This document shows, one piece after another, positions 35,617 through 43,032 of a stretch of 64,000 bases of DNA (within the stretch, counting starts at the first letter, position 1; every line of letters starts with the position of its first letter). The stretch lies in contig NZ_JBFRXP010000001.1 in NCBI RefSeq assembly GCF_041146875.1, positions 248,001 to 312,000 on the forward strand. Direction: 5' to 3'. Under the pieces are notes generated by a model. That model was given only the letters and a program-made list of their open reading frames with translations, did no database searches and was not told the DNA's origin. Made by a program: the position numbers and the translations under genes. The stretch comes from Igneacidithiobacillus sp041146875 (GTDB lineage Bacteria; Pseudomonadota; Gammaproteobacteria; Acidithiobacillales; Acidithiobacillaceae).

Positions 35617-36357
35617 ATGATCAAACAGCAAAAAACCGCCGTCGTTACCGGCGCCTCATCGGGCATTGGCGCTGCAACGGTGCAAGTGCTCAGTGCGGCC
35701 GGTTATCAAGTGATTCTTGCAGCACGTCGGCGCGAGCGCTTGGAAAAACTGGCACAAGAGTACGGCGGAATCGCTGTAGAGCTGGATGTCACGTCCAGCG
35801 CATCGGTCGCTGCCTTCGCCGCCCAAATCGAAACCCCTGTAGATGTTCTGGTGAACAACGCTGGCGGTGCTTTGGGTAAAGAAACCATCGTCGAATTCGA
35901 TGAAGAACATTGGTTACAAATGTATCAGAGCAATGTTCTGGGGCTCGCTCGCGTTACCCGCGCACTTTGGCCACAGTTGCAAAAGTCCTCTGCCGCTACT
36001 GTCATCAATATCGGCTCCGTGGCCAGTGAAGAGACCTATATGGGGGGCGCAGGTTATACCGCTTGCAAGCATGCAGTGCGCGCGCTCAGCGAAACTATGC
36101 GCCTGGAGTGGCTAGGCCAGCCCATTCGCATTACCGAGATTGATCCTGGCCTGGTGGAAACAGAGTTCTCGCTGGTACGTTTTGCCGGTGATGCCAAAGC
36201 GGCCAAGGCCGTGTACGACGGCATGACGCCGCTGGTCGCCGCAGACATTGCTGAGGCCATTCGCTGGGTAGTATCCCTCCCCGAGCATGTGAATATCGAC
36301 CGCTTGCTCATCAAACCGCGCGATCAAGCACGGGTCGACAAGGTAGTGCGTCGCTAA
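35617..36357 (+). CDS. Short-chain dehydrogenase/reductase, YdfG-like
   Basis: NAD(P)-dependent oxidoreductase of the classical SDR family, 246 aa. The cofactor motif TGASSGIG is near residue 12, NNAG near 88, and the catalytic Ser-Tyr-Lys set is Ser in INIGSVASEE with YTACK near residue 148. AARRRERLEKL after beta-2 has Arg residues that favour NADP. The C-terminus (EAIRWVVSLPEHVNIDRLLIKPR) matches YdfG, a 3-hydroxy acid/serine dehydrogenase. It may share a transcript with the ABC exporter 36 bp downstream. Confidence 0.88.
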   Translation: MIKQQKTAVVTGASSGIGAATVQVLSAAGYQVILAARRRERLEKLAQEYGGIAVELDVTSSASVAAFAAQIETPVDVLVNNAGGALGKETIVEFDEEHWLQMYQSNVLGLARVTRALWPQLQKSSAATVINIGSVASEETYMGGAGYTACKHAVRALSETMRLEWLGQPIRITEIDPGLVETEFSLVRFAGDAKAAKAVYDGMTPLVAADIAEAIRWVVSLPEHVNIDRLLIKPRDQARVDKVVRR

Positions 36358-36393
36358 ACAACGAAACGTCACAACACCGGTGCAGGAATAGAG

Positions 36394-38199
36394 ATGGCCG
36401 CCAACCCCTGGCAACGCCCCACCAGCAAAAATTGGCATGCCCTCTTCGCCCTCCTGCCTTTTCTACGTCCACGACTCTGGTTTTTGGTGCTCTACGGCAT
36501 CTCCCTACTGCTCAGCGCCGCTGGCACCCTAGCTCTGCCCCAAGGCGCACGCTATCTCCTTGATCACGGCTTTCACAACGCGCGGATTTTGCTCCTGGCG
36601 AGTCTCGCCCTTTTGCTGCTCGGCATCTTTACTACCGCTGCGCGCGCCGCGCGCGAGGCCCTAGCTACGTGGATCGGACAAAAGGTGGTCGCGGATCTGC
36701 GCGACAAAGTCTTTGCCCATGCCGTCCATCTACCCGCACTGTTCTATGAGAGATTCCGTACCGGAGAAGTCATCTCGCGCCTGAGCAGCGACGTCACCAT
36801 ACTCCGCTTTGGCCTTGCTGGTGTGCTCGGTGGCGCCCTACAACACGGTCTGACCCTGATTGGCTCGTTGATCCTGATGTTGGTGACTGCGCCTATCCTG
36901 GTGCTGCCAGTCGTGATCGTTGTGCCGCCGCTGGTCTGGGTCAACTTGCGTTCTGGTCGATCGCAGCGCAAATACAGCCGCCTGGAGCAGGATTACCTGG
37001 CCGATCTGTCTTCCCATACCGAAGAAAGCATCAATGCCATCCGTACCGTGCAGGCATTAACGCGGGAGAGCGCGGCCAAGGCCACCTACCGCGAAGGTAT
37101 CGACGGCGTCTTGCAGCAGGTGCGCGGCAGGATTCGTGTGCAAGCCGGCGCTTCGCTACTCAGTGGGTTTTTGATCTTTTTGCTTCTCGCCGGGATGCTC
37201 TATTTGGGAGGCTGGCGCATTCTGCATCACCGTGGCAGCGTCGGTGGGCTGACCGCCTTTCTCATCTACGCCATGTTTGCGACATCCGCATTGTCCTCCC
37301 TCGGGAGTTTGTGGGGGCAACTGGGACGGCTGCTGGGTGCTATCGAACGCCTGCTCTCGCTCTTGGAACAAGAACCCGAGGAGGCGGTAGTACCAGTAGT
37401 AGGCGCCCCAGAAAGCGCGCCCCCCAGAAGTTCTGCGGCTCGTCTGCGCTTTGAGCACGTGTATTTTTCCTATCCCAGCCGTAGCGACATCTCTACTTTA
37501 GAAGATATCGATCTGACCATAGAGCCGGGCGAACATCTCGCTCTGGTAGGTGCCTCTGGCGCCGGGAAGAGCACTTTCTTTGATCTGTTGTTACGGCATT
37601 ACGCAGCCACGCAAGGCCAAATACTGCTCGACGGCCAAGACATTGGCAGTCTGCGTGTTCACGATCTGCGCCAACAGATTGCTATCGTCCCACAGCACCC
37701 CGCCATCTTCTCGCTCAGCGTTGCCGATAACATCCTGCTTGCCAAACCGGGCGCGACACCTTCTGCGCTACAAGCAGCCATGCACGCGGCGCGCGTGGAT
37801 GAATTCGTCGAGCGCCTACCCGATGGCATGCATACCCACGTCGGTGAAAAAGGAATTACGCTGTCCGGTGGTCAGCGGCAACGTATCGCCATCGCTCGCG
37901 CCTTACTACGTGATCCGCGCATATTGATACTGGATGAAGCCACCAGCGCCCTCGATGCGGAAAATGAGCGATTGATTCAGGAGGCCCTTGCCGAGCTCAT
38001 TCGTGGGCGCACCACCTTAGTTGCCGCGCATCGTCTGGCGACTATTCGCGATGCCGACCGCATCGTGCTGCTGGAGGCAGGGCGCATTACCGCTATTGGC
38101 GACCACGCGAGTCTATTGAGGAATTCTACCGTATATCGCCACCTTGCCAGCTTACAATCTCTGGATGAACGTCCCCAGTCGAGAGCAGCTTCGTCGTGA
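36394..38199 (+). CDS. ABC exporter, fused membrane and ATPase domains (MsbA-like)
   Basis: Half-transporter of 601 aa that works as a homodimer in the inner membrane. Six transmembrane helices (about residues 20-310) are followed by the ATPase: Walker A GASGAGKST near 386, signature LSGGQRQRIAIARALL near 490, Walker B ILILDEATSALD near 510 and the switch His in AAHRL. The domain order fits lipid, peptide or drug exporters (MsbA/BmrA group). The substrate cannot be deduced. Confidence 0.92.
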   Translation: MAANPWQRPTSKNWHALFALLPFLRPRLWFLVLYGISLLLSAAGTLALPQGARYLLDHGFHNARILLLASLALLLLGIFTTAARAAREALATWIGQKVVADLRDKVFAHAVHLPALFYERFRTGEVISRLSSDVTILRFGLAGVLGGALQHGLTLIGSLILMLVTAPILVLPVVIVVPPLVWVNLRSGRSQRKYSRLEQDYLADLSSHTEESINAIRTVQALTRESAAKATYREGIDGVLQQVRGRIRVQAGASLLSGFLIFLLLAGMLYLGGWRILHHRGSVGGLTAFLIYAMFATSALSSLGSLWGQLGRLLGAIERLLSLLEQEPEEAVVPVVGAPESAPPRSSAARLRFEHVYFSYPSRSDISTLEDIDLTIEPGEHLALVGASGAGKSTFFDLLLRHYAATQGQILLDGQDIGSLRVHDLRQQIAIVPQHPAIFSLSVADNILLAKPGATPSALQAAMHAARVDEFVERLPDGMHTHVGEKGITLSGGQRQRIAIARALLRDPRILILDEATSALDAENERLIQEALAELIRGRTTLVAAHRLATIRDADRIVLLEAGRITAIGDHASLLRNSTVYRHLASLQSLDERPQSRAASS

Positions 38200-38337
38200 T
38201 ATGGCAACAATATTACAAAACATTTTCAAAATCTTAGCCAGATGCCAGACGAATACGTCGGGACATCCCAACAAGAACCAAGGCATCCCTCCCAACGAAA
38301 GCATAGCAACGTATTGTTTTTTATAGCTATCATTAAA

Positions 38338-38353
38338 TGGCACGTAGATTGCT
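38338..38353 (+). promoter_or_regulatory. Consensus sigma-54 promoter of the Lys/Ala-rich exported protein
   Basis: TGGCACGTAGATTGCT matches the sigma-54 consensus TGGCACG-N4-TTGCT at every fixed position, with the GG and GC pairs at the right distance. Transcription would begin near 38364, giving a 33-nt leader with GAGGAG before the ATG at 38397. The upstream stretch to 38200 (138 bp) is AT-rich and holds no clear enhancer-binding site that I can name. Confidence 0.8.
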
Positions 38354-38396
38354 AAGTGATATTGCAGTTCAACGTAACTTTTTGAGGAGAAACACA

Positions 38397-38726
38397 ATGT
38401 CTGTAAAAACTTCCGCTATCGTTGTCGCCTTGGCTTCTTTGTTTGCCGTTTCCAGCGCTTTCGCCACCACCCCTGCCGCCCCTGCCGCCCCGGCCAAGCC
38501 CGCTGCCAAGATGGAAGCGCACAAGGCACCGGTGAAGAAGGAAATGAAGAAGGTTGAGCATAAGGCCGTCGCCAAGAAAGAAGTAAAGAAGGTAGAGCAT
38601 AAAGCTCCGATGAAGAAAGAAATGAAAAAGGCTCCTGAGCACAAGGCTGTGGCGAAGAAGGCCCCTGCCAAGAAGGTAGAAGCGAAGAAGGTGGAAGCTA
38701 AGAAGACCGAAGCCACCGCAAGCTAA
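38397..38726 (+). CDS. Secreted lysine/alanine-rich repetitive protein
   Basis: 109 aa. A signal peptide of about 23 residues (ends SSAFA) leads to a mature chain of about 86 residues containing 26 lysines plus many Ala, Glu and Pro residues. Imperfect repeats of the form KKEMKKVEHKA / KKEVKKVEHKA / KKEMKKAPEHKA run through the middle, followed by AKK-VEAKK-VEAKK. No domain is recognised; histone H1-like tails share the composition but not the location. A basic, disordered periplasmic or surface protein is likely. It has the strongest ribosome site around (TTGAGGAGAAACACA) and a sigma-54 promoter. Confidence 0.8.
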   Translation: MSVKTSAIVVALASLFAVSSAFATTPAAPAAPAKPAAKMEAHKAPVKKEMKKVEHKAVAKKEVKKVEHKAPMKKEMKKAPEHKAVAKKAPAKKVEAKKVEAKKTEATAS

Positions 38727-38756
38727 TCGCTCCGTAGTAAAGAAGGAAGCGTGCTC

Positions 38757-38774
38757 GGGGGCCAATCGGCCCCC
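38757..38774 (+). terminator. GC hairpin after the Lys/Ala-rich gene
   Basis: GGGGGCC and GGCCCCC pair perfectly around a 4-nt loop, 31 bp after the stop codon. Only a short GTTG follows instead of a T-tract, so termination may be partial. Confidence 0.55.
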
Positions 38775-38844
38775 GTTGCACATCTGGAACTCCTCTGCGC
38801 TATGATAGTCTGACTGCCTAGTAACCAGCGGACATCAGCTACCT

Positions 38845-39237
38845 ATGAAACAGAAAGCCATACTTCTTGCCGCAGTCCTTCTTGTCATTACCCCCGTTTA
38901 CAGTGTTGCTGCGGACAACGGCTTGAGCAGCGCAAAAATTCAGCATCTTCAGCGTTCCGCAAAGCTCGGATACGGGCCCGCGCAATATGAGCTAGGGCTA
39001 GCCTACGCTGCGGGCGACGGTGTGCCGCAAAACTTACAACTCGCGGCATTCTGGTGGCAAAAGGCAGCAGAAAATCTTAATGCCGCCGCGCAATTGCAGC
39101 TCGGCACCGCCTATGCCCACGGTTGGGGCGTCGCACAAAACATGGACCAAGCCATCTACTGGTGGCAAAAAGCCGCGCAAGACGGTGATCACGCCGTTGC
39201 CGAGCAAGCCCGCCTTCTCCTCAATCAAGCGACGTAG
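38845..39237 (+). CDS. Exported Sel1-repeat protein
   Basis: Small protein of 130 aa with a signal peptide (ends TPVYSVAA) and two Sel1-like helical repeats: AQYELGLAYAAGDGVPQNL and AQLQLGTAYAHGWGVAQNM, each ending in WWQKAA. Sel1 repeats mediate protein-protein contacts, often at the periplasmic or outer face. Partner unknown. A -10-like TATGAT at 38801 with TTGCAC 19 bp before it could drive the gene independently of the one upstream. Confidence 0.82.
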   Translation: MKQKAILLAAVLLVITPVYSVAADNGLSSAKIQHLQRSAKLGYGPAQYELGLAYAAGDGVPQNLQLAAFWWQKAAENLNAAAQLQLGTAYAHGWGVAQNMDQAIYWWQKAAQDGDHAVAEQARLLLNQAT

Positions 39238-39297
39238 TCAGATAGCGCCAAAACTGGCGAGGACAACGACTCGTTGCGCTGCTATACTCCCTCGCCT

Positions 39298-39382
39298 GCC
39301 CAAGTGGCGAAATCGGTAGACGCAAGGGACTTAAAATCCCTCGGGTTTTCCCGTGCCGGTTCGAGTCCGGCCTTGGGCACCA
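39298..39382 (+). tRNA. tRNA-Leu (anticodon TAA)
   Basis: An 85-nt cloverleaf. The acceptor stem GCCCAAG pairs with CTTGGGC, the D-loop has GGTAGACGC, the anticodon loop CTTAAAA carries TAA at 39332-39334, a long variable arm follows (class II), and the T-arm is CCGGTTCGAGTCCGG. CCA is encoded. A -10-like TATACT lies at 39283. Confidence 0.96.
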
Positions 39383-39534
39383 CCTCAAAGCACGACGGTT
39401 TTTCTGCTATTGGCAAGAATTGCTGCTTCTTCAGTCCACATGCTGTGTCTTATCCCCATCGTTCGGGTAGTTAGATGCTGGCCCAAACAACAACGAAAGA
39501 AGCTAAGAAATCGAATATTCTAACATAAAGTAAT

Positions 39535-39560
39535 TATAAACAGGATTATAGCTGTTTATA
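39535..39560. promoter_or_regulatory. 26-bp perfect dyad upstream of the DoxX gene, candidate operator
   Basis: TATAAACAG-N8-CTGTTTATA has two 9-bp arms with no mismatch and lies 70 bp before the DoxX start in an AT-rich, gene-free stretch (39383-39629). The polarity ACAG-N8-CTGT is opposite to a LexA box. The binding protein is unknown. Confidence 0.6.
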
Positions 39561-39629
39561 GAAAGAGATAGATTGGCATGAAATGCTGTGCTACTGTGTT
39601 ACGAAGAAAATAAGAAGAGGTATAATATT

Positions 39630-40031
39630 GTGAAAACAATGCAAAATGCTGCCGTCTTTCTTGCACGTATCATTATCTTCGCCTGGTTCCTGCCGGCTGG
39701 GCTCTCGAAGATCACAAATTACACCGGAACAGCACACTACATGGTGGCAAATGGCGTTCCTGGCTGGCTTCTGCCATTAGTGATTCTCACGGAAGTCGGC
39801 GGTTCCATTGTCATTCTGCTTGGCTGGAACACACGCGTATTTGCCTTTCTGCTCGCTGGTTACATCTTTCTTGCGGTATTGTTCTTTCATTTGGAACCAA
39901 CTACTGCAATGGGCAAGATCGTGCAGATGGCCGAATTAGTCGATGCCGGGGGAATGTTGGTGCTATTTGCACACGGCGCAGGTGATTGGAGCCTGGATTA
40001 TCTACTTGCATCACGGAAACCTGTAAAGTGA
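39630..40031 (+). CDS. DoxX-family membrane protein
   Basis: Four-helix membrane protein, about 133 aa. ARIIIFAWFLPAGLSKI near residue 10 and the PLVILTEVGGSIVILLG helix match the DoxX fold; the related DoxD/DoxA pair forms thiosulfate:quinone oxidoreductase, but this short DoxX lacks an obvious catalytic motif. The start is unclear: GTG at 39630 follows AGAGG, while ATG at 39639 would make the mRNA nearly leaderless if TATAAT at 39621-39626 is the real -10 box. The longer frame from 39588 is not favoured. Confidence 0.78.
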   Translation: MKTMQNAAVFLARIIIFAWFLPAGLSKITNYTGTAHYMVANGVPGWLLPLVILTEVGGSIVILLGWNTRVFAFLLAGYIFLAVLFFHLEPTTAMGKIVQMAELVDAGGMLVLFAHGAGDWSLDYLLASRKPVK

Positions 40032-40130
40032 ATCCACCACGGAGCCACATCAAGGCCAGGGCTTATCCTTGTGTCCGACGCACCGCACCCGAGTTCAGAG
40101 GAATCCAATTTCACTGAACAAACCCTACCC

Positions 40131-41441
40131 TCATAAGCAACTCAACCACCCGCTCAGCGCGAGAAGGGTGATAATCAATACCGGTGGGGTAAGCAACAGC
40201 CCAGTTTTCATGTATTGACCCCAGCCGATGTGTACGCCCTTTCGGTCGAGCACGTGCAGCCAAAGTAGGGTTGCAAGGCTACCAATGGGGGTAAATTTGG
40301 GACCGAGGTCACAGCCGATAACATTGGCATAGACCATAGCCTCATGAATCCTCGGACTCGTATGAATGAGGCCAGTGTGGTGGATACTCAGGGCGCCAAC
40401 CAACACCGCTGGCATATTGTTCATCACGGATGACAGCACCGCAGCAATGAAACCAGTGCCCAGGGTCGCCGTTATCAAGCCTTGCCCAGCCAACCATTGC
40501 AGTGCCTCGGCTACCAGATCCGTCAGGCCGGCATTACGCAGGCCATAAACCACCAGATACATCCCCAACACAAACACCACAATCTTCCACGGTGCTTCGC
40601 GGAGGATCTTGCGCACGGAAAGTGCAGCACCCGCCCCACCGCGCCACCAGCGCCCCGCCACCGTCAGCAAAATCAGCGCCCCAGTCACTGTCACTAGCGA
40701 AACTGGAACTTGCCACTGTGCAGTAATGAAATACGCCAACAACAGCAGCAACAGCACCGGAAAACTCGCGCGAAATACCAGCGGATCGCGAATAGCGGAA
40801 CGCGGTTCCGGCAGATGAGCCGTGCCGTACTGCACCGGAATCTGCTGGCGAAAGGCCAAACGCAGTACCAACAGGGTAACGAGGAAAGCGACAATGTCTA
40901 CGGGTACCATGACCAGGGCGTAACGATCAAAGCTGATATCGAAATAATTGGCGCTGACGATGTTGACCAGATTGGAGATCATTAACGGTAAGCTGGTGGT
41001 GTCTGCCACAAAGCCGGTAGCGATGACAAAGGCAAAAGTCGCCGCCGGGCTAAACTCCAGTTGCAGCAGAATTGCCAGTACGATGGGGGTAAGCAGCAAT
41101 GCCGCGCCATCATTGGCAAAGACGGCGGCGATGAGCGCTCCGAGCAGGATGATCAGCGGAAAGAGGCGACGCCCATGTCCCCTCCCCCAACGCGCCACAT
41201 GTAAGGCGGCCCAGTGAAAAAATCCCGCCTCATCGAGGATGAGAGAAATAATGATCAGGGCAACAAAGGTAAAAGTGGCATCCCAGGTAATCCCCCAAAC
41301 GATAGGGATGTCCCGCCATTGAATGGCCCCAGTCGCCAGCGCCAGAAGGGCACCGCCCATCGCGCTCCAGCCAATGCTGAGCCCACGCGGCTGCCAAATG
41401 ACCAAAATCAGGGTAAGCAGAAAAATGCCAAGGGCTAACAT
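40131..41441 (-). CDS. arsB: Arsenite efflux pump ArsB
   Basis: Inner-membrane As(III)/H+ antiporter of 436 aa with about 12 helices. The blocks FANDGAALLLTPIVLAILLQ, SLPLMISNLVNIVSANYF and SSVMNNMPAVLVGALSIH with NVIGCDLGPKFTPIGSLATLLWLHVL are the ArsB core of the ion-transporter superfamily. It is divergent from arsR-arsC and shares a compact promoter region with them. No Shine-Dalgarno-like sequence stands before the ATG at 41441. Confidence 0.94.
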   Translation of the reverse strand: MLALGIFLLTLILVIWQPRGLSIGWSAMGGALLALATGAIQWRDIPIVWGITWDATFTFVALIIISLILDEAGFFHWAALHVARWGRGHGRRLFPLIILLGALIAAVFANDGAALLLTPIVLAILLQLEFSPAATFAFVIATGFVADTTSLPLMISNLVNIVSANYFDISFDRYALVMVPVDIVAFLVTLLVLRLAFRQQIPVQYGTAHLPEPRSAIRDPLVFRASFPVLLLLLLAYFITAQWQVPVSLVTVTGALILLTVAGRWWRGGAGAALSVRKILREAPWKIVVFVLGMYLVVYGLRNAGLTDLVAEALQWLAGQGLITATLGTGFIAAVLSSVMNNMPAVLVGALSIHHTGLIHTSPRIHEAMVYANVIGCDLGPKFTPIGSLATLLWLHVLDRKGVHIGWGQYMKTGLLLTPPVLIITLLALSGWLSCL

Positions 41442-41473
41442 GGGGGTCTTTAGTCTGGGAAAGCGAAAAGTAG

Positions 41474-41506
41474 AGTCTTGACGATAGAAGAATACTTGTC
41501 AATACT
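41474..41506. promoter_or_regulatory. Overlapping divergent promoters of arsB and arsR
   Basis: Plus strand: TTGACG (41478-41483), 17-bp spacer, AATACT (41501-41506) for arsR. Minus strand: TTGACA (41502-41497), 17-bp spacer, AAGACT (41479-41474) for arsB. Each -35 box overlaps the other unit's -10 box, so only one polymerase can bind at a time and a single ArsR operator could control both genes. Confidence 0.75.
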
Positions 41507-41540
41507 ACAATGGTATTTGAAACGTTGAGGTAATAGCAGC

Positions 41541-41867
41541 ATGGCTGCAGCGGTCGACTTCCCTGCTGAACTCCTGCATCGAGTTTCCCAACTGGATGCG
41601 CTGGCCTCGCCGCAACGCCTGCAAATCTTTCGTTTGCTGGTGGAACACGAACCGCAGGGCTTGGTTTCTGGGGACATTGCCGAGCATATTTCGCAAGCGC
41701 CGAATGCGGTTTCCTTTCACCTGAAAAGTTTGCAACACGCAGGATTGGTGTCGGTGCAGCGGCAGGGCCGCTTCCAACGCTATCGCGCACGCATGCCGGA
41801 AATTCGTGAGCTGCTCGCCTATCTCACAGAAAACTGTTGTCGCGGTACGCAAACTTGTAGTCGTTGA
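41541..41867 (+). CDS. arsR: Arsenic-responsive repressor ArsR, Acidithiobacillus type
   Basis: Winged-helix ArsR/SmtB repressor of 108 aa (LDALASPQRLQIFRLLV, SGDIAEHISQAPNAVSFHLKSLQHAGLV, VQRQGRFQRYRA). The usual metal site ELCVCDL in helix 3 is absent. Instead Cys99, Cys100 and Cys106 lie at the C-terminus (ENCCRGTQTCSR), the same spacing as Cys95/96/102 of A. ferrooxidans ArsR, which form its As(III) site. It should release the ars promoters when arsenite binds. Confidence 0.93.
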   Translation: MAAAVDFPAELLHRVSQLDALASPQRLQIFRLLVEHEPQGLVSGDIAEHISQAPNAVSFHLKSLQHAGLVSVQRQGRFQRYRARMPEIRELLAYLTENCCRGTQTCSR

Positions 41868-41889
41868 TCGCTATCCAGGAGCCTCAGAA

Positions 41890-42384
41890 ATGGCAGTTCC
41901 CGAAATCCTTTTCCTTTGTACCGGCAACTCCTGCCGCTCCATTCTCGCCGAAGTCACCCTCAATGGCCTGGCGCAGGGCAAAGTGCACGCCACGAGCGCT
42001 GGCAGTCACCCTACTGGCACCGTCCATCCCCGCTCCATCGCCCTGCTCCAAAACGAGGGATTTTCTACTGCGGGATTATCGAGCAAGTCCTGGGACGATC
42101 TGGCGACAAGCCCAGACATCGTCATCACCGTTTGCGCCAGTGCAGCAGGAGAGACCTGCCCAGCTTACCTGGGGCCTGCCCTGCGCGCCCACTGGGGTGT
42201 AGAAGATCCGGCCAAGGTTACTGGTACGGAAGCCGAAATCAACGCCGCTTTTGAAAATGCATACCGCATCTTGCGGCAACGTATTGAAGCCTTGCTGGAC
42301 CTACCCGTGGCAGAGCTCTTGGCTGACGATCCAGACAAGCTGCGCACGGAGTTGGCACGTATTGGACACCTTGGAGAAGAGTGA
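41890..42384 (+). CDS. arsC: Arsenate reductase ArsC, thioredoxin-coupled (LMW phosphatase fold)
   Basis: Reduces As(V) to As(III), which ArsB then exports. The 164-aa protein starts with ILFLCTGNSCRSILAE, the Cys10-x4-Cys15-Arg phosphatase loop. Cys82 and Cys90 (TVCASAAGETC) supply the redox pair of the S. aureus pI258 type. The ATG at 41890 is used; a longer frame from 41806 would lie inside arsR. It follows arsR by 22 bp in the same operon. Confidence 0.93.
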   Translation: MAVPEILFLCTGNSCRSILAEVTLNGLAQGKVHATSAGSHPTGTVHPRSIALLQNEGFSTAGLSSKSWDDLATSPDIVITVCASAAGETCPAYLGPALRAHWGVEDPAKVTGTEAEINAAFENAYRILRQRIEALLDLPVAELLADDPDKLRTELARIGHLGEE

Positions 42385-42387
42385 AAC

Positions 42388-42855
42388 ATGGAAGCCATGA
42401 TCCCTAGTACACAGGAGTTTCACCTCAGCATCCGCGTCGCCGATCTGTCCCGCAGCACCGAGTTCTACACCCATTTTTTTGGCGTAGAAGCCAAGGACAA
42501 AACGGCACGCTTCAGCACCTTCATCATCCCCCACCTGCGTCTGAATATGGTGCTCCTGGTCAACGACAAAGGCGATGCCCTTGATACCTATAGCCTCTAT
42601 CATCTGGGGCTGGGGGTAGCGAACCGTGCGGCGTTGATTGAGAGCTATCATCGTGCCGTGGCTGCTGGTGCGGAGGTCGTCAAACCGCCGCGAAGCACCT
42701 GGCGCGGCACGCCGTTGCATGAGCTTTGGCTGCGCGACCCAAGCGGTTATCTGATGGAGATCTATGCGCGCATGACGCCAGAGGAGCTTGCCAGCATGCC
42801 GGCTGATCAGGAACCGACCTTCCTGGTGGCGGGCACCAAGCCCGTCAAAGGATAG
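42388..42855 (+). CDS. VOC-superfamily (glyoxalase/ArsI-like) protein of the ars operon
   Basis: 155 aa with paired beta-alpha-beta-beta-beta units: FHLSIRVADLSRSTEFYTHFFGV with the first His ligand, then YHLGLGVANRAALIESY and LHELWLRDPSGYLMEIY with likely Glu ligands. ArsI, the C-As lyase often found in ars operons, has a vicinal Cys pair; this protein has no cysteine at all, so it cannot be a standard ArsI. It may be a lyase or dioxygenase with another ligand set. It is 3 bp from arsC and is certainly co-transcribed. Confidence 0.75.
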   Translation: MEAMIPSTQEFHLSIRVADLSRSTEFYTHFFGVEAKDKTARFSTFIIPHLRLNMVLLVNDKGDALDTYSLYHLGLGVANRAALIESYHRAVAAGAEVVKPPRSTWRGTPLHELWLRDPSGYLMEIYARMTPEELASMPADQEPTFLVAGTKPVKG

Positions 42856-43032
42856 CGAAAACTACATTCAGGCGATGGCAGATCAAATCATGGCTGCGGA
42901 CAGAAGTCGACTGAAGACGGCCATAGATGGTTCACGATAGTCAACTTCGGACTTTTCTATACTCTTGCATTATGATTGGTAAATCTCAACCGCCAACCTG
43001 GCGAGTATTGAGCTAGCGAAGGAAAGTCTTTC

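Noticed and set aside
38500..38720. Repeats in the Lys/Ala-rich gene as a CRISPR-like array
   Set aside because: The repeats are in-frame codons of a protein with a signal peptide and vary in sequence and spacing; no spacers or cas genes are present.
39298..39382. tRNA-Leu as an integration site of a mobile element
   Set aside because: No integrase gene or duplicated tRNA 3' end was seen on either side; neighbouring genes look chromosomal.
39535..39560. The DoxX dyad as a LexA box
   Set aside because: It has ACAG-N8-CTGT polarity, the reverse of the CTGT-N8-ACAG LexA pattern seen before lexA.
39574..39586. TGGCATGAAATGC upstream of DoxX as a sigma-54 promoter
   Set aside because: GG-to-GC distance is too short, and the TATAAT further on is a better candidate.
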